Of a stretch of 64,000 nucleotides of DNA, positions 52,825-61,309 are shown piece after piece. Under the pieces are notes generated by a model. That model searched no databases. It saw only the letters and a list, made by a program, of their open reading frames with translations, and had not been told where the DNA came from. The translations under genes and the position numbers were made by a program. Source of the DNA: Pseudomonas sp. 6D_7.1_Bac1 (lineage in GTDB: Bacteria > Pseudomonadota > Gammaproteobacteria > Pseudomonadales > Pseudomonadaceae). Position 1 is the first letter of the stretch; each line of letters starts with the position of its first letter. Location of the stretch: the NCBI RefSeq assembly GCF_025465945.1, contig NZ_JANLNW010000075.1:124001-188000 (forward strand). The letters are read 5' to 3'.

Positions 52825-52887
52825 CGCGGACAAGCTCCGGCGCAGGGACATCATGCACCGCTGAACGCCCCTCGGCAGCCACTCCGG

Positions 52888-52900
52888 AGTTCGACCGCAA
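52888..52900 (+). promoter_or_regulatory. Ada-box-like element before the 2OG-oxygenase/alkB operon
   Basis: AGT-TCGACC-GCAA, one base from the AAT-N6-GCAA arrangement of known Ada boxes. About 28 bases around it (gaccgcaagc.ccggagtgtc) match the region before ada at 54423. A TAGACT -10-like box follows at the same relative distance. Confidence 0.55.
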
Positions 52901-52971
52901 GCACCGGAGTGTCGCCTACCCTTGAACTCCCTAGACTGGCCAACCTCAACCTTGAGTTCAGGAGCCGGGAC

Positions 52972-53748
52972 ATGCCCTCTTCTTCGCAGCACAACGCCCC
53001 CGTAGAACGCTCTATCAACAGCGTCTGTGCGATGGGCGAACAACCTCTGACTTCGCGTATCAACGCACTGGACTGGCCTACCCTGGAGCAAGACCTCGAT
53101 CGGGACGGTTGCGCGACGATCAAAGGACTGCTGAGCCCTGAGCAATGTGACGACCTCAGCGCACTCTACGCCCGGCCAGAGTTTTTCCGCTCGCAAGTGA
53201 TAATGGCCCGGCATGGTTTCGGTCGCGGCGAGTACAAGTATTTCAAATACCCGCTGCCAGACATCGTTGCTCGCCTGCGTAGCACGCTGTACCCAAGGCT
53301 TGTCCCGCTGGCCAACCGCTGGAACGAACGGATGGGCTTGCCCAGCCGTTTTCCCATGAAGCACGAGACGTTTGTGCAACGCTGTCATGAGGCAGGACAG
53401 GAGCGCCCTACGCCACTGTTGCTCCAATATGGCCCGCAGGACTACAACTGTTTGCATCAGGATCTGTACGGCGAACATGTGTTCCCGTTGCAAGTGGCCA
53501 TTTTACTGTCAGCCCCAGGCGAAGACTTTACCGGCGGAGAGTTCGTGCTCACCGAACAGCGGCCGCGGATGCAGTCACGGCCCATGGTGATGAGCCTTGA
53601 GAAAGGTGATGCGCTGATCTTTGCTGTGCATCAGCGGCCGGTCAAAGGTGTTCGCGGCGATTACCGGGTGAACTTGCGCCACGGTGTCAGCCGCCTGCAC
53701 AGCGGCAAACGGCATACCCTTGGAGTGATCTTCCACGATGCGCAGTAA
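52972..53748 (+). CDS. 2OG-Fe(II) oxygenase of the alkylation-repair locus
   Basis: A 258-residue dioxygenase. Iron ligands are likely in DYNCLHQDLYGEHVF (H-x-D) and the distal His in LRHGVSRLHSGKRHTLG, with a following Arg/Lys that could hold 2-oxoglutarate. The first 60 residues are a helical N-terminus unlike AlkB. It overlaps alkB by 11 bases, so the two are translated together. It is not an AlkB paralogue; prolyl-hydroxylase-like 2OG enzymes are found beside ada/alkB in several Pseudomonas genomes, so a repair-linked role is plausible. Confidence 0.8.
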   Translation: MPSSSQHNAPVERSINSVCAMGEQPLTSRINALDWPTLEQDLDRDGCATIKGLLSPEQCDDLSALYARPEFFRSQVIMARHGFGRGEYKYFKYPLPDIVARLRSTLYPRLVPLANRWNERMGLPSRFPMKHETFVQRCHEAGQERPTPLLLQYGPQDYNCLHQDLYGEHVFPLQVAILLSAPGEDFTGGEFVLTEQRPRMQSRPMVMSLEKGDALIFAVHQRPVKGVRGDYRVNLRHGVSRLHSGKRHTLGVIFHDAQ

Positions 53749-54415
53749 CGAAATGCCCCCCGTCACCTTCGATCTGTTTGCCGATGAAGATCGGCAACCG
53801 GCCCGGACCGAGCAGATCGGCGAACAGTCTTTCGTTTTCCGAGGCTTTGCCCTGCCGTGGATGGAGCGATTACTGCCGGCACTGGAGAAGATTTTACTGG
53901 CCGCACCGTTTCGGCAGATGGTGACACCTGGCGGCTTTACCATGTCTGTCGGTTTGAGCAGTTGTGGCACGCTGGGCTGGACCACTGATCGCAGCGGCTA
54001 TCGTTACACCCGCAACGACCCCGTGAGCGGCCAGCCTTGGCCGGCGATGCCCGAGGTCTTTCGGGAATTGGCGCAGGCTGCGGCGCGAGAGGCCGGTTTC
54101 CCTCGCTTTGAGCCAGATGCCTGCCTGATCAACCGATACCTGCCGGGCGCCAGGATGTCATTGCACCAGGACAAGGATGAACGCTCCTACGATCCGCCGA
54201 TTGTTTCGGTGTCTCTCGGCCTGCCGGCGATGTTTCTGTTCGGGGGATTTGCGCGTAGCGACAAGAGCCAGCGAGTACCGCTGTTACACGGTGACATCGT
54301 GGTGTGGGGCGGCGTGGATCGCTTGCGTTATCACGGCGTGCTGCCGCTCAAGGATGGCCATCACCCACAACTGGGTGCACAACGGATCAACTTCACGTTC
54401 CGCACCGCAGGATGA
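53738..54415 (+). CDS. alkB: DNA oxidative demethylase AlkB
   Basis: A 225-residue Fe(II)/2-oxoglutarate dioxygenase that reverses 1-methyladenine and 3-methylcytosine damage. Ligands: SLHQDKDERS (H-x-D) and RYHGVLPL (His); the 2-oxoglutarate-binding arginines are in QRINFTFR. The N-terminal nucleotide-recognition lid has GGFTMSVGLSSCG. Full length and, from overlap, co-expressed with the 2OG oxygenase. Confidence 0.93.
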   Translation: MRSNEMPPVTFDLFADEDRQPARTEQIGEQSFVFRGFALPWMERLLPALEKILLAAPFRQMVTPGGFTMSVGLSSCGTLGWTTDRSGYRYTRNDPVSGQPWPAMPEVFRELAQAAAREAGFPRFEPDACLINRYLPGARMSLHQDKDERSYDPPIVSVSLGLPAMFLFGGFARSDKSQRVPLLHGDIVVWGGVDRLRYHGVLPLKDGHHPQLGAQRINFTFRTAG

Positions 54416-54422
54416 AACCCGG

Positions 54423-54435
54423 AATTTGACCGCAA
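54423..54435 (+). promoter_or_regulatory. Ada-box-like element before ada
   Basis: AAT-TTGACC-GCAA fits the AAT-N6-GCAA Ada box exactly. It is 66 bases before the ada ATG, followed by a -10-like TAGGCT. Confidence 0.65.
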
Positions 54436-54500
54436 GCGCCGGAGTGTCCTTGCCGCTTACACTCGCTAGGCTGAACTGAATCTTCAACCGGTAATACCCA

Positions 54501-55562
54501 ATGACTACTGCCGAACACACCACTGAGCAAGATCCCCGTTGGTCCGCGGTACTGGCTCGCGACCCACGTGCCGACGGGCAATTTGTCTACGCGGTGAAAA
54601 CCACCGGGATCTATTGCCGCCCCAGCAGCCTGGCGCGGCTGCCGAAACCGGAGAACGTCGAGTTTTTCGACACCGAGGAACAGGCTCTGGCTGCCGGTTA
54701 TCGCCCGAGCAAACGTGCGGCGGCGGACCAGACTCATCTCGCCGCACAACACGCCACATTGGTCGCTGCGGCTTGCCGGCAAATCGAGTCCGCCGAGACC
54801 TTGCCCAGTTTGAACGAGCTGGCAGAGGCTGCACGCATGAGCCCCTTCCATTTTCACCGGGTGTTCAAGGCAGTCACCGGCCTGACGCCCAAGGGTTACG
54901 CCACCGCGCAGCGTTCACGCAGGGTTCGTGAGCGCCTGGAGGTCGCCGACTCAGTGACTGACGCGCTGTATGACGCAGGCTTCAATTCCAACAGCCGCTT
55001 CTACGAGTCCGCCGACCATCTGCTCGGCATGAAACCCAGCGACTACCGCGCCGCAGGCCAGAACACCGACATCCGGTTTGCCGTTGGCCAATGTTCGCTG
55101 GGAGCAATTCTGGTGGCACAAAGTCAGCGCGGGGTGTGCGCGATCCTATTGGGTGACGATCCCCACGCACTGGTCTGTGACCTGCAAGACAAGTTCCGCC
55201 AGGCCAACCTGATCGGTGCCGACCCTGACTTCGAGCAACTGATTGCCAAGGTAGTGGGTTTCATCGAGGCGCCAGCGCTTGGCCTGGACTTGCCGCTGGA
55301 TGTGCGCGGCACGGCCTTTCAGGAGCGGGTGTGGATGGCGCTGCGGGATATCCCGCCGGGCAGCACCGCCAGCTACGCCGAGATTGCGCAGCGCATCGGC
55401 GCACCCAAAGCGGTGCGCGCCGTGGCCCAGGCCTGCGCCGCCAACAGCCTCGCGGTGGCGATTCCCTGCCACCGGGTGGTGCGCAGCGACGGCAACCTCT
55501 CGGGCTATCGCTGGGGCGTGGAGCGCAAGCGTCAACTGCTTGCGCGTGAAACCCAGCCTTAG
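54501..55562 (+). CDS. ada: Ada-type methyltransferase/regulator with altered N-terminus
   Basis: A 353-residue Ada protein: N-terminal methylphosphotriester domain (1 to about 80), AraC-type HTH (about 90-180), C-terminal O6-alkylguanine methyltransferase with PCHRVVRSDG. In E. coli four N-terminal cysteines bind zinc. Here the methyl-acceptor Cys is kept (Cys39 in GIYCRPSS) but the other three positions are Ser43, Ser70 and Ala73 (GYRPSKRAA). The HTH segment LNELAEAARMSPFHFHRVFK is normal. It follows alkB behind its own Ada-box-like site. Confidence 0.93.
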   Translation: MTTAEHTTEQDPRWSAVLARDPRADGQFVYAVKTTGIYCRPSSLARLPKPENVEFFDTEEQALAAGYRPSKRAAADQTHLAAQHATLVAAACRQIESAETLPSLNELAEAARMSPFHFHRVFKAVTGLTPKGYATAQRSRRVRERLEVADSVTDALYDAGFNSNSRFYESADHLLGMKPSDYRAAGQNTDIRFAVGQCSLGAILVAQSQRGVCAILLGDDPHALVCDLQDKFRQANLIGADPDFEQLIAKVVGFIEAPALGLDLPLDVRGTAFQERVWMALRDIPPGSTASYAEIAQRIGAPKAVRAVAQACAANSLAVAIPCHRVVRSDGNLSGYRWGVERKRQLLARETQP

Positions 55563-56017
55563 ACAATGCCGATGTGCACTGCCACTGACTCAGGGCCGGT
55601 ATAGGCTTCGAAATCGGTGACAAATCGGCGTTTGACCTGCGGATTGGCCTCAAAATACGCCCAGACTCTGCCCCACGCCTCGATGACACAGCCCGGCATC
55701 GCCCCCTTCGCCTCGAAAATCAGATACTGGCCGCCCTGCACCTCAATGGTTTCGTAACCGGGGGCGGCTTCAGTGACCGCCACCCCGGCCGTCACATCGA
55801 AAGAACCCGAGGCATCGGACTCATAGTTGGAGTACACCCCGTAAGCCGGCGAGTCCGGTTTCTTGTTGGCAATCTTGTCAAACAGCCCATCGACAAAAAA
55901 TCGCTGCCACATCGGACCGATTCTGGCGGTAGCTGCCTGCTGCTCAGCACTGTTGAGCGTACGTACACGCAGTCCCGACACGCGGAATGGTGAAATCTCG
56001 AGTTGCTTCAAATCCAT
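55559..56017 (-). CDS. GyrI-like effector-binding protein
   Basis: A 152-residue stand-alone GyrI-like domain (FRVSGLRVRTLNSAEQQAAT, GPMWQRFFVDGLFD, and GQYLIFEAKGAMP). This fold binds drug-like ligands in AraC- and MerR-type regulators; the stand-alone form has no DNA-binding part and may sequester toxins. It is convergent with ada, overlapping by 4 bases at the stops. Confidence 0.83.
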   Translation of the reverse strand: MDLKQLEISPFRVSGLRVRTLNSAEQQAATARIGPMWQRFFVDGLFDKIANKKPDSPAYGVYSNYESDASGSFDVTAGVAVTEAAPGYETIEVQGGQYLIFEAKGAMPGCVIEAWGRVWAYFEANPQVKRRFVTDFEAYTGPESVAVHIGIV

Positions 56018-56035
56018 GGAACAATTCCTCCGTAG

Positions 56036-57019
56036 TTAACGATTCACATCCACCACTACCCGGCCACGCAACTGGCCGGCCAGCAACCGCGATGCCGCCT
56101 CAATCGCTTCGCTCAAGGCGATTTCATGACTGATCAGCGGTAACAACGTGAAATCCAGATCGGCTGCCAAACGATCCCAGGCAACGATGCGGTTGGCTTT
56201 GGGTTGGGTCACGCTGTTGATCCCGGCCAAAGTGATGCCGCGCAAAATGAACGGGGCAACGGACGCCGGGAAATCCATGCCTTGTGCCAAACCGCATGCG
56301 GCCACAGTGCCATTGGCCCGAGTGCTGGCACAAGCGTTGGCCAGTGTGTGGCTGCCGACCGAATCAACCACCGCCGCCCAACGCTCCTTGGCCAACGGTT
56401 TGCCCGGTTCGGAAAGACTGGCGCGGTCGATGATCTCGCTGGCACCCAGTTGCTTCAGGTACGCGTGTTCCGAGGTGCGGCCGGTGGAGGCAACCACCCG
56501 ATAACCCAGTTTGGCCAGCAGTGCGATGGCGAAACTGCCGACGCCACCGTTGGCGCCCGTGACCAGCACTTCACCTTGCTGCGGGGTCACGCCGTTACGC
56601 TCCAGTGCCAGAATGCTCAGCATCGCCGTGTAACCGGCCGTGCCGATAGCCATGGCCTGGGCCTCGGTGAACGCCGCAGGCAACGGGATCAGCCAATCGC
56701 CATCGAGCCGCGCCTTCTGTGCCAGCCCACCCCAATGACCTTCACCCACGCCCCAACCATTGAGCAACACCTTGTCGCCGGCCTTGAAATCCGGATGGCT
56801 GCTGACGTCGACCGTACCTGCCAGATCGATCCCTGGCACCATCGGAAATTTGCGTACCACGGGACTTGCACCGGTAATCGCCAGGCCATCCTTGAAGTTC
56901 AGCGTGCTGTACGCCACTCGAACCGTGACATTGCCGTCGGGCAGCTGATCTTCGCCGATTTCCCGGAGATTGGCGCGGTAACCGCTGTCATCTTTCTCAA
57001 TCAAAATGCCGTTGAACAT
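56036..57019 (-). CDS. acuI: Acrylyl-CoA reductase-type oxidoreductase (YhdH/AcuI)
   Basis: A 327-residue medium-chain dehydrogenase/reductase without zinc ligands. Landmarks are YSTLNFKDGLAITG, MVPGIDLAGTV, and the nucleotide-binding VTGANGGVGSFAIALL. The YhdH/AcuI branch reduces acryloyl-CoA to propionyl-CoA with NADPH. The gene follows the GyrI-like gene at a 19-base distance. Confidence 0.87.
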   Translation of the reverse strand: MFNGILIEKDDSGYRANLREIGEDQLPDGNVTVRVAYSTLNFKDGLAITGASPVVRKFPMVPGIDLAGTVDVSSHPDFKAGDKVLLNGWGVGEGHWGGLAQKARLDGDWLIPLPAAFTEAQAMAIGTAGYTAMLSILALERNGVTPQQGEVLVTGANGGVGSFAIALLAKLGYRVVASTGRTSEHAYLKQLGASEIIDRASLSEPGKPLAKERWAAVVDSVGSHTLANACASTRANGTVAACGLAQGMDFPASVAPFILRGITLAGINSVTQPKANRIVAWDRLAADLDFTLLPLISHEIALSEAIEAASRLLAGQLRGRVVVDVNR

Positions 57020-57218
57020 GGTTGTCTCCTGACTTGATCGTTAGTCGAAGGGCGAGCCCGAACGAATACCTTCGCAGCCGTTGTACAAAAAAGCCATGAC
57101 CGATATCACAACCGAGGGCTACGCTTTTCTGCACTCGACACCTGCACCTAAAGGCCACTGGCCTTGGGGCGGCGACTCCTGTTACAAAATCCGCTCTTGT
57201 CATGAAGAGGACGTCCCA

Positions 57219-58283
57219 ATGAGCCAGTGGCCTGATACCCGCATTCTTGATCTGCTCGGCATCGAGTTGCCCATCATCCAGGCCCCCATGGCCGGCGCTA
57301 CCGGATCGGCCATGGTCATCGCGGCCAGCAATGCCGGCGCCCTCGGCTCCATGCCAGCGGCCCTGCTGAGCGTCGAACAATTGCGCGAAGAGCTGAAGAT
57401 CATCCGCCAACACAGCCAGCGCTCGTTCAATGTGAACTTCTTCTGCCATCAACCACCGGTGGCCGATGAGCAACGCGCCCGGCAATGGAAAAATCTGCTG
57501 GAACCGTATTACCGCGAACTGGGCGCTGACTTCGACGCACCGACACCGATTTCCAATCGAACACCGTTCGATGACGCCGCCTGCGCGGTGGTCGAGGAGT
57601 TCTGTCCGAAGGTGGTGAGTTTTCACTTCGGCCTCCCGGAAAAATCCCTGCTGGACCGAGTCAAAGCCACAGGGGCAAAAATCCTGTCTTCGGCGACCAC
57701 TGTCGATGAGGCGGTCTGGCTTGAACGGCATGGTTGCGACGCGATCATCGCCATGGGCTACGAGGCTGGAGGCCATCGCGGGATGTTTCTCAGCGAGGAC
57801 CTGAGCAGTCAGGTCGGCACCTTTGCCCTGGTGCCGCAAATTGTCGATGCCGTCAGCGTGCCGGTGATAGCCGCTGGCGGGATTGGCGATGCGCGCGGGA
57901 TTGTCGCCGCATTTGCCTTGGGCGCCTCGGCGGTGCAACTGGGCACCGCCTATTTGTTTACTCCGGAGGCCAAGGTCAGTGCCTCCCATCACCGGGCGCT
58001 GCGCACCGCCAAGGAAAGCGAGACGGCACTGACCAACATTTTCACCGGGCGCCCGGCGCGGGGGATTCTCAATCGGGTCATGCGCGAACTCGGCCCGATC
58101 AGTCCACAAGCCCCGGCCTTCCCGTTGGCCGGCGGCGCGCTGATGCCCCTGCGCGCCAAGGGTGAAGCGGACTTCAGCAACCTCTGGGCCGGGCAAGCGC
58201 TGCGACTGGGCGTTGAATTACCGACTGCTGAACTGACCCGACGCCTGGCTGACGAGGCGCTGGCCAAATTGACTCGCCTCTAA
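57219..58283 (+). CDS. Nitronate monooxygenase
   Basis: A 354-residue FMN-dependent enzyme that detoxifies nitronates such as propionate 3-nitronate. Landmarks are ELPIIQAPMAGATG, the catalytic His in GYEAGGHRG, and AAGGIGDARGIVAAFALGAS for FMN phosphate binding. The ATG at 57219 is preceded by GAAGAGGA and starts the family N-terminus. It diverges from acuI. Confidence 0.9.
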   Translation: MSQWPDTRILDLLGIELPIIQAPMAGATGSAMVIAASNAGALGSMPAALLSVEQLREELKIIRQHSQRSFNVNFFCHQPPVADEQRARQWKNLLEPYYRELGADFDAPTPISNRTPFDDAACAVVEEFCPKVVSFHFGLPEKSLLDRVKATGAKILSSATTVDEAVWLERHGCDAIIAMGYEAGGHRGMFLSEDLSSQVGTFALVPQIVDAVSVPVIAAGGIGDARGIVAAFALGASAVQLGTAYLFTPEAKVSASHHRALRTAKESETALTNIFTGRPARGILNRVMRELGPISPQAPAFPLAGGALMPLRAKGEADFSNLWAGQALRLGVELPTAELTRRLADEALAKLTRL

Positions 58284-58284
58284 T

Positions 58285-58437
58285 CCCCGTAGCAGCTGCC
58301 GAGCCTGCGAGGCTGCGTTCGGCCGCGCAGCGGTCGTCAAATCAGGCAACGTGTTTTTCCAGACAAACCACGTATGCAGGATTTGCGAGGACTTCGTCCT
58401 CGAACGCAGCCTCGCGGGCTCGGCAGCTGCTACGGGG
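58285..58437. repeat. REPIN (GTAGCAGCTGCCGAG type)
   Basis: A 37-base arm (ccccgtagcagctgccgagc onward) pairs with the right arm with one mismatch; the interior has a further hairpin (gaggacttcgtcctc). It is a third REP family, placed just after the nitronate monooxygenase stop. With the ModE site it occupies the 305-base gap to modA. Confidence 0.9.
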
Positions 58438-58488
58438 TACGGGGCGGCTCATTGCGTGGTATTCGATACGTTCCGTTTGTCGGCAATT

Positions 58489-58512
58489 CGCTATATATTC
58501 GCCTATATAGCG
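58489..58512. promoter_or_regulatory. ModE-type operator of modABC
   Basis: CGCTATATA-TTCGCC-TATATAGCG, a perfect 9-bp inverted repeat with the 6-base spacer typical for ModE sites. It is 77 bases before modA. ModE with bound molybdate represses modABC in other bacteria; no modE is in the window. Confidence 0.85.
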
Positions 58513-58588
58513 TTTCACCCTCTCGCAACGGCGCAGTCCATTACCAATAAAAGCTGCCCACTGCACTTGCCTACCTCGGAGCCGCTCC

Positions 58589-59356
58589 ATGACATTTCGT
58601 GCCTCACGTTTTGCCCCTACTTGCCTGGCGTCTTTGCTCGCCGTGTTTGCATTTGGCTCAGCCCAGGCCGATGAAGTCCAGGTCGCGGTTGCGGCCAACT
58701 TCACCGCACCGATCCAGGCCATTGCCGCTGACTTCGAAAAAGACACCGGGCACAAACTGATCGCCGCCTATGGCGCTACTGGCCAGTTCTACACCCAGAT
58801 CAAAAACGGTGCGCCGTTCGAAGTGTTCCTGTCAGCTGACGACAGCACCCCGCAAAAGCTTGAGAGCGAAGGCGACACGGTCAAAGGCTCACGCTTTACC
58901 TACGCTATCGGCACCCTGGCGCTGTGGTCGGCCAAGGACGGTTACGTTGACGCCAAAGGCAAAGTGCTCACCGACAACAAATATCAGCACCTGTCGATCG
59001 CCAACCCGAAAGCCGCCCCCTACGGCCTCGCAGCTACCCAGGTATTGGCCAAGCTGGGCCTGACCGACAAGGTCAAAGACAAGATCGTTGAAGGCCAGAA
59101 CATCACTCAGGCCTACCAATTCGTCTCCACCGGCAATGCTGAAGTGGGCTTCGTCGCCTTGTCGCAGATCTATAAAGACGGCAAAGTCACCAGCGGTTCG
59201 GCGTGGATCGTTCCAGCCGACATGCACGACCCGATCAAACAAGACGCGGTGATCCTCAACAAAGGCAAAGACAACCCGGCCGCCAAGGCACTGGTTGCCT
59301 ACCTCAAGGGCCCGAAAGCCGCTGCCGTCATCAAGTCCTACGGTTATCAACTCTAA
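58589..59356 (+). CDS. modA: Molybdate ABC transporter binding protein
   Basis: A 255-residue periplasmic protein with signal peptide (TCLASLLAVFAFGSAQA). Family landmarks: VQVAVAANFTAPIQAIAADF, TGQFYTQIKNGAPFEVFLSA and IANPKAAPYGLAA. It binds molybdate or tungstate. modB starts at the base after its stop. Confidence 0.94.
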   Translation: MTFRASRFAPTCLASLLAVFAFGSAQADEVQVAVAANFTAPIQAIAADFEKDTGHKLIAAYGATGQFYTQIKNGAPFEVFLSADDSTPQKLESEGDTVKGSRFTYAIGTLALWSAKDGYVDAKGKVLTDNKYQHLSIANPKAAPYGLAATQVLAKLGLTDKVKDKIVEGQNITQAYQFVSTGNAEVGFVALSQIYKDGKVTSGSAWIVPADMHDPIKQDAVILNKGKDNPAAKALVAYLKGPKAAAVIKSYGYQL

Positions 59357-60037
59357 ATGACGTTATCGAGTGCCGACTTATCCGCCATCTGGCTGACCCT
59401 CAAACTGGCGTCCCTGACGACGGTCATCCTGCTGGTCATCGGCACTCCAATTGCGCTGTGGCTATCGCGCACCCGCTCCTGGTTACGCGGCCCCATCGGG
59501 GCAATCGTCGCCCTGCCCCTGGTGTTACCGCCGACGGTGATCGGCTTCTATCTGCTGCTGACCCTCGGCCCTAACGGGTTCGTCGGTCAGTTCACCCAAT
59601 CCCTGGGACTGGGCACGCTGACGTTCAGTTTTGCAGGGTTGGTGATCGGCTCGGTCATCTACTCGATGCCCTTTGTCGTCCAGCCGTTGCAGAACGCGTT
59701 CTCTGCCATTGGTACCCGTCCGCTGGAAGTGGCTGCGACCTTGCGCGCCAACCCGTGGGACACTTTTTTCAGCGTGATCTTGCCGTTGGCCAGGCCAGGT
59801 TTTATCACCGCCGCCATTCTCGGATTCGCCCACACCGTCGGTGAGTTTGGCGTGGTGCTGATGATCGGCGGCAATATTCCAGACAAGACCCGCGTGGTGT
59901 CGGTGCAGATCTACGATCACGTCGAGGCCATGGAATACGATCAGGCCCATTGGCTGGCCGGGGCGATGCTGGTGTTCTCATTCCTGGTATTGCTGGCGCT
60001 GTACTCAAGCCGCAAAACCAAAGCCGGCTGGAGCTGA
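59357..60037 (+). CDS. modB: Molybdate ABC transporter permease
   Basis: A 226-residue inner-membrane permease with five hydrophobic segments and the EAA-type loop PLEVAATLRANPWDTFFSV. Its ATG follows the modA stop immediately and modC follows after 3 bases, so the three genes form one operon. Confidence 0.94.
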   Translation: MTLSSADLSAIWLTLKLASLTTVILLVIGTPIALWLSRTRSWLRGPIGAIVALPLVLPPTVIGFYLLLTLGPNGFVGQFTQSLGLGTLTFSFAGLVIGSVIYSMPFVVQPLQNAFSAIGTRPLEVAATLRANPWDTFFSVILPLARPGFITAAILGFAHTVGEFGVVLMIGGNIPDKTRVVSVQIYDHVEAMEYDQAHWLAGAMLVFSFLVLLALYSSRKTKAGWS

Positions 60038-60040
60038 TCG

Positions 60041-61129
60041 ATGGCCTCAACGATTCACGCTCGCCTGCAATTGAGCTACCCGGATTTCTCCCTGGACGTC
60101 GACCTGCACCTGCCCGGTCGCGGCGTGACTGCTCTGTACGGCCATTCCGGCTCGGGCAAAACCACCTGCCTGCGCTGCATCGCCGGCCTGGAAAGAGCCG
60201 AGCAAGGCTTTATCCAGATCAATGACGAAGTCTGGCAGGACAGCAGCAAAAAACGCTTTGTCGCCCCGCACAAACGGGCGCTGGGTTACGTATTTCAAGA
60301 GGCCAGTCTGTTTCCCCATCTGTCGGTGCTGGACAATCTGGAGTTTGGCCTACGGCGTATTCCACGCCAGCAACGCCGGGTCGACATGACCCACGCCACC
60401 GAACTGCTGGGGATCGGCCACCTGCTCGACCGTCATCCGCAACACCTCTCGGGCGGCGAACGCCAACGGGTCGGCATTGCACGGGCGTTGCTCACCAGCC
60501 CGAAATTACTGCTAATGGACGAACCACTGGCGGCGCTGGATTCACAGCGCAAAAGCGAAATCCTGCCGTACCTCGAACGGCTGCACGACGAACTGGAAAT
60601 CCCGGTGTTGTATGTCAGCCACTCGCAGGACGAAGTCGCGCGCCTGGCCGATCACATTGTCTTGCTCAGCCATGGCAAAGCCCTGGCCAGCGGTCCTGTC
60701 GGTGAAACCCTCGCGCGGCTCGACCTGCCACTGGCATTGGGCGACGACGCGGGCGTGGTGATCGAGGGTCAAGTGACGGACTACGACGCCAACTACCAAC
60801 TGCTGACCCTGCAACTGCCCGGCAGCCAATTGAACGTGCGAGTCACGCATTCACCTTTGGCAGTGGGCAAACGGCTGCGCGTCAAAGTCCAGGCTCGCGA
60901 TGTCAGTCTGAGCCTTCAGGGCGGCGAACTCAGCAGCATCCTCAATCGCCTGCCGGTGACGGTGACCAGTGAAATTGCCGCAGACAACGCAGCCCACGTA
61001 CTGGTGCGACTGGACGCTGCCGGAACGCCATTGCTGGCGCGCATCACCCGCTATTCCCGCGATCACTTGCAACTGCATCCCGGCCAGCAGCTATGGGCGC
61101 AAATCAAGTCAGTGGCAGTCCTCGCATAA
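60041..61129 (+). CDS. modC: Molybdate ABC transporter ATPase
   Basis: A 362-residue ATPase. Walker A GHSGSGKTT, signature LSGGERQRVGIAR, Walker B LLMDEPLAALD, switch His in VSHSQDE. The C-terminal part (about residue 235 on) is a TOBE/MOP module that binds molybdate and can inhibit transport. Confidence 0.94.
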   Translation: MASTIHARLQLSYPDFSLDVDLHLPGRGVTALYGHSGSGKTTCLRCIAGLERAEQGFIQINDEVWQDSSKKRFVAPHKRALGYVFQEASLFPHLSVLDNLEFGLRRIPRQQRRVDMTHATELLGIGHLLDRHPQHLSGGERQRVGIARALLTSPKLLLMDEPLAALDSQRKSEILPYLERLHDELEIPVLYVSHSQDEVARLADHIVLLSHGKALASGPVGETLARLDLPLALGDDAGVVIEGQVTDYDANYQLLTLQLPGSQLNVRVTHSPLAVGKRLRVKVQARDVSLSLQGGELSSILNRLPVTVTSEIAADNAAHVLVRLDAAGTPLLARITRYSRDHLQLHPGQQLWAQIKSVAVLA

Positions 61130-61309
61130 TCGGGTGACGCGCACACCAAGACCCTACCCGTTGTCACGGGAAAGTCTTTTGAGCTAGTCTGGCCGCCTTC
61201 CCCTACACCGGACGACCTTTCGACGTGAACAACTAAGCCTTTCAAAAATGTATGCACAACAAGCTGCCACAGGCACTTGTTGGTCTTTTCGACATTTTTT
61301 GGAGGTGCC

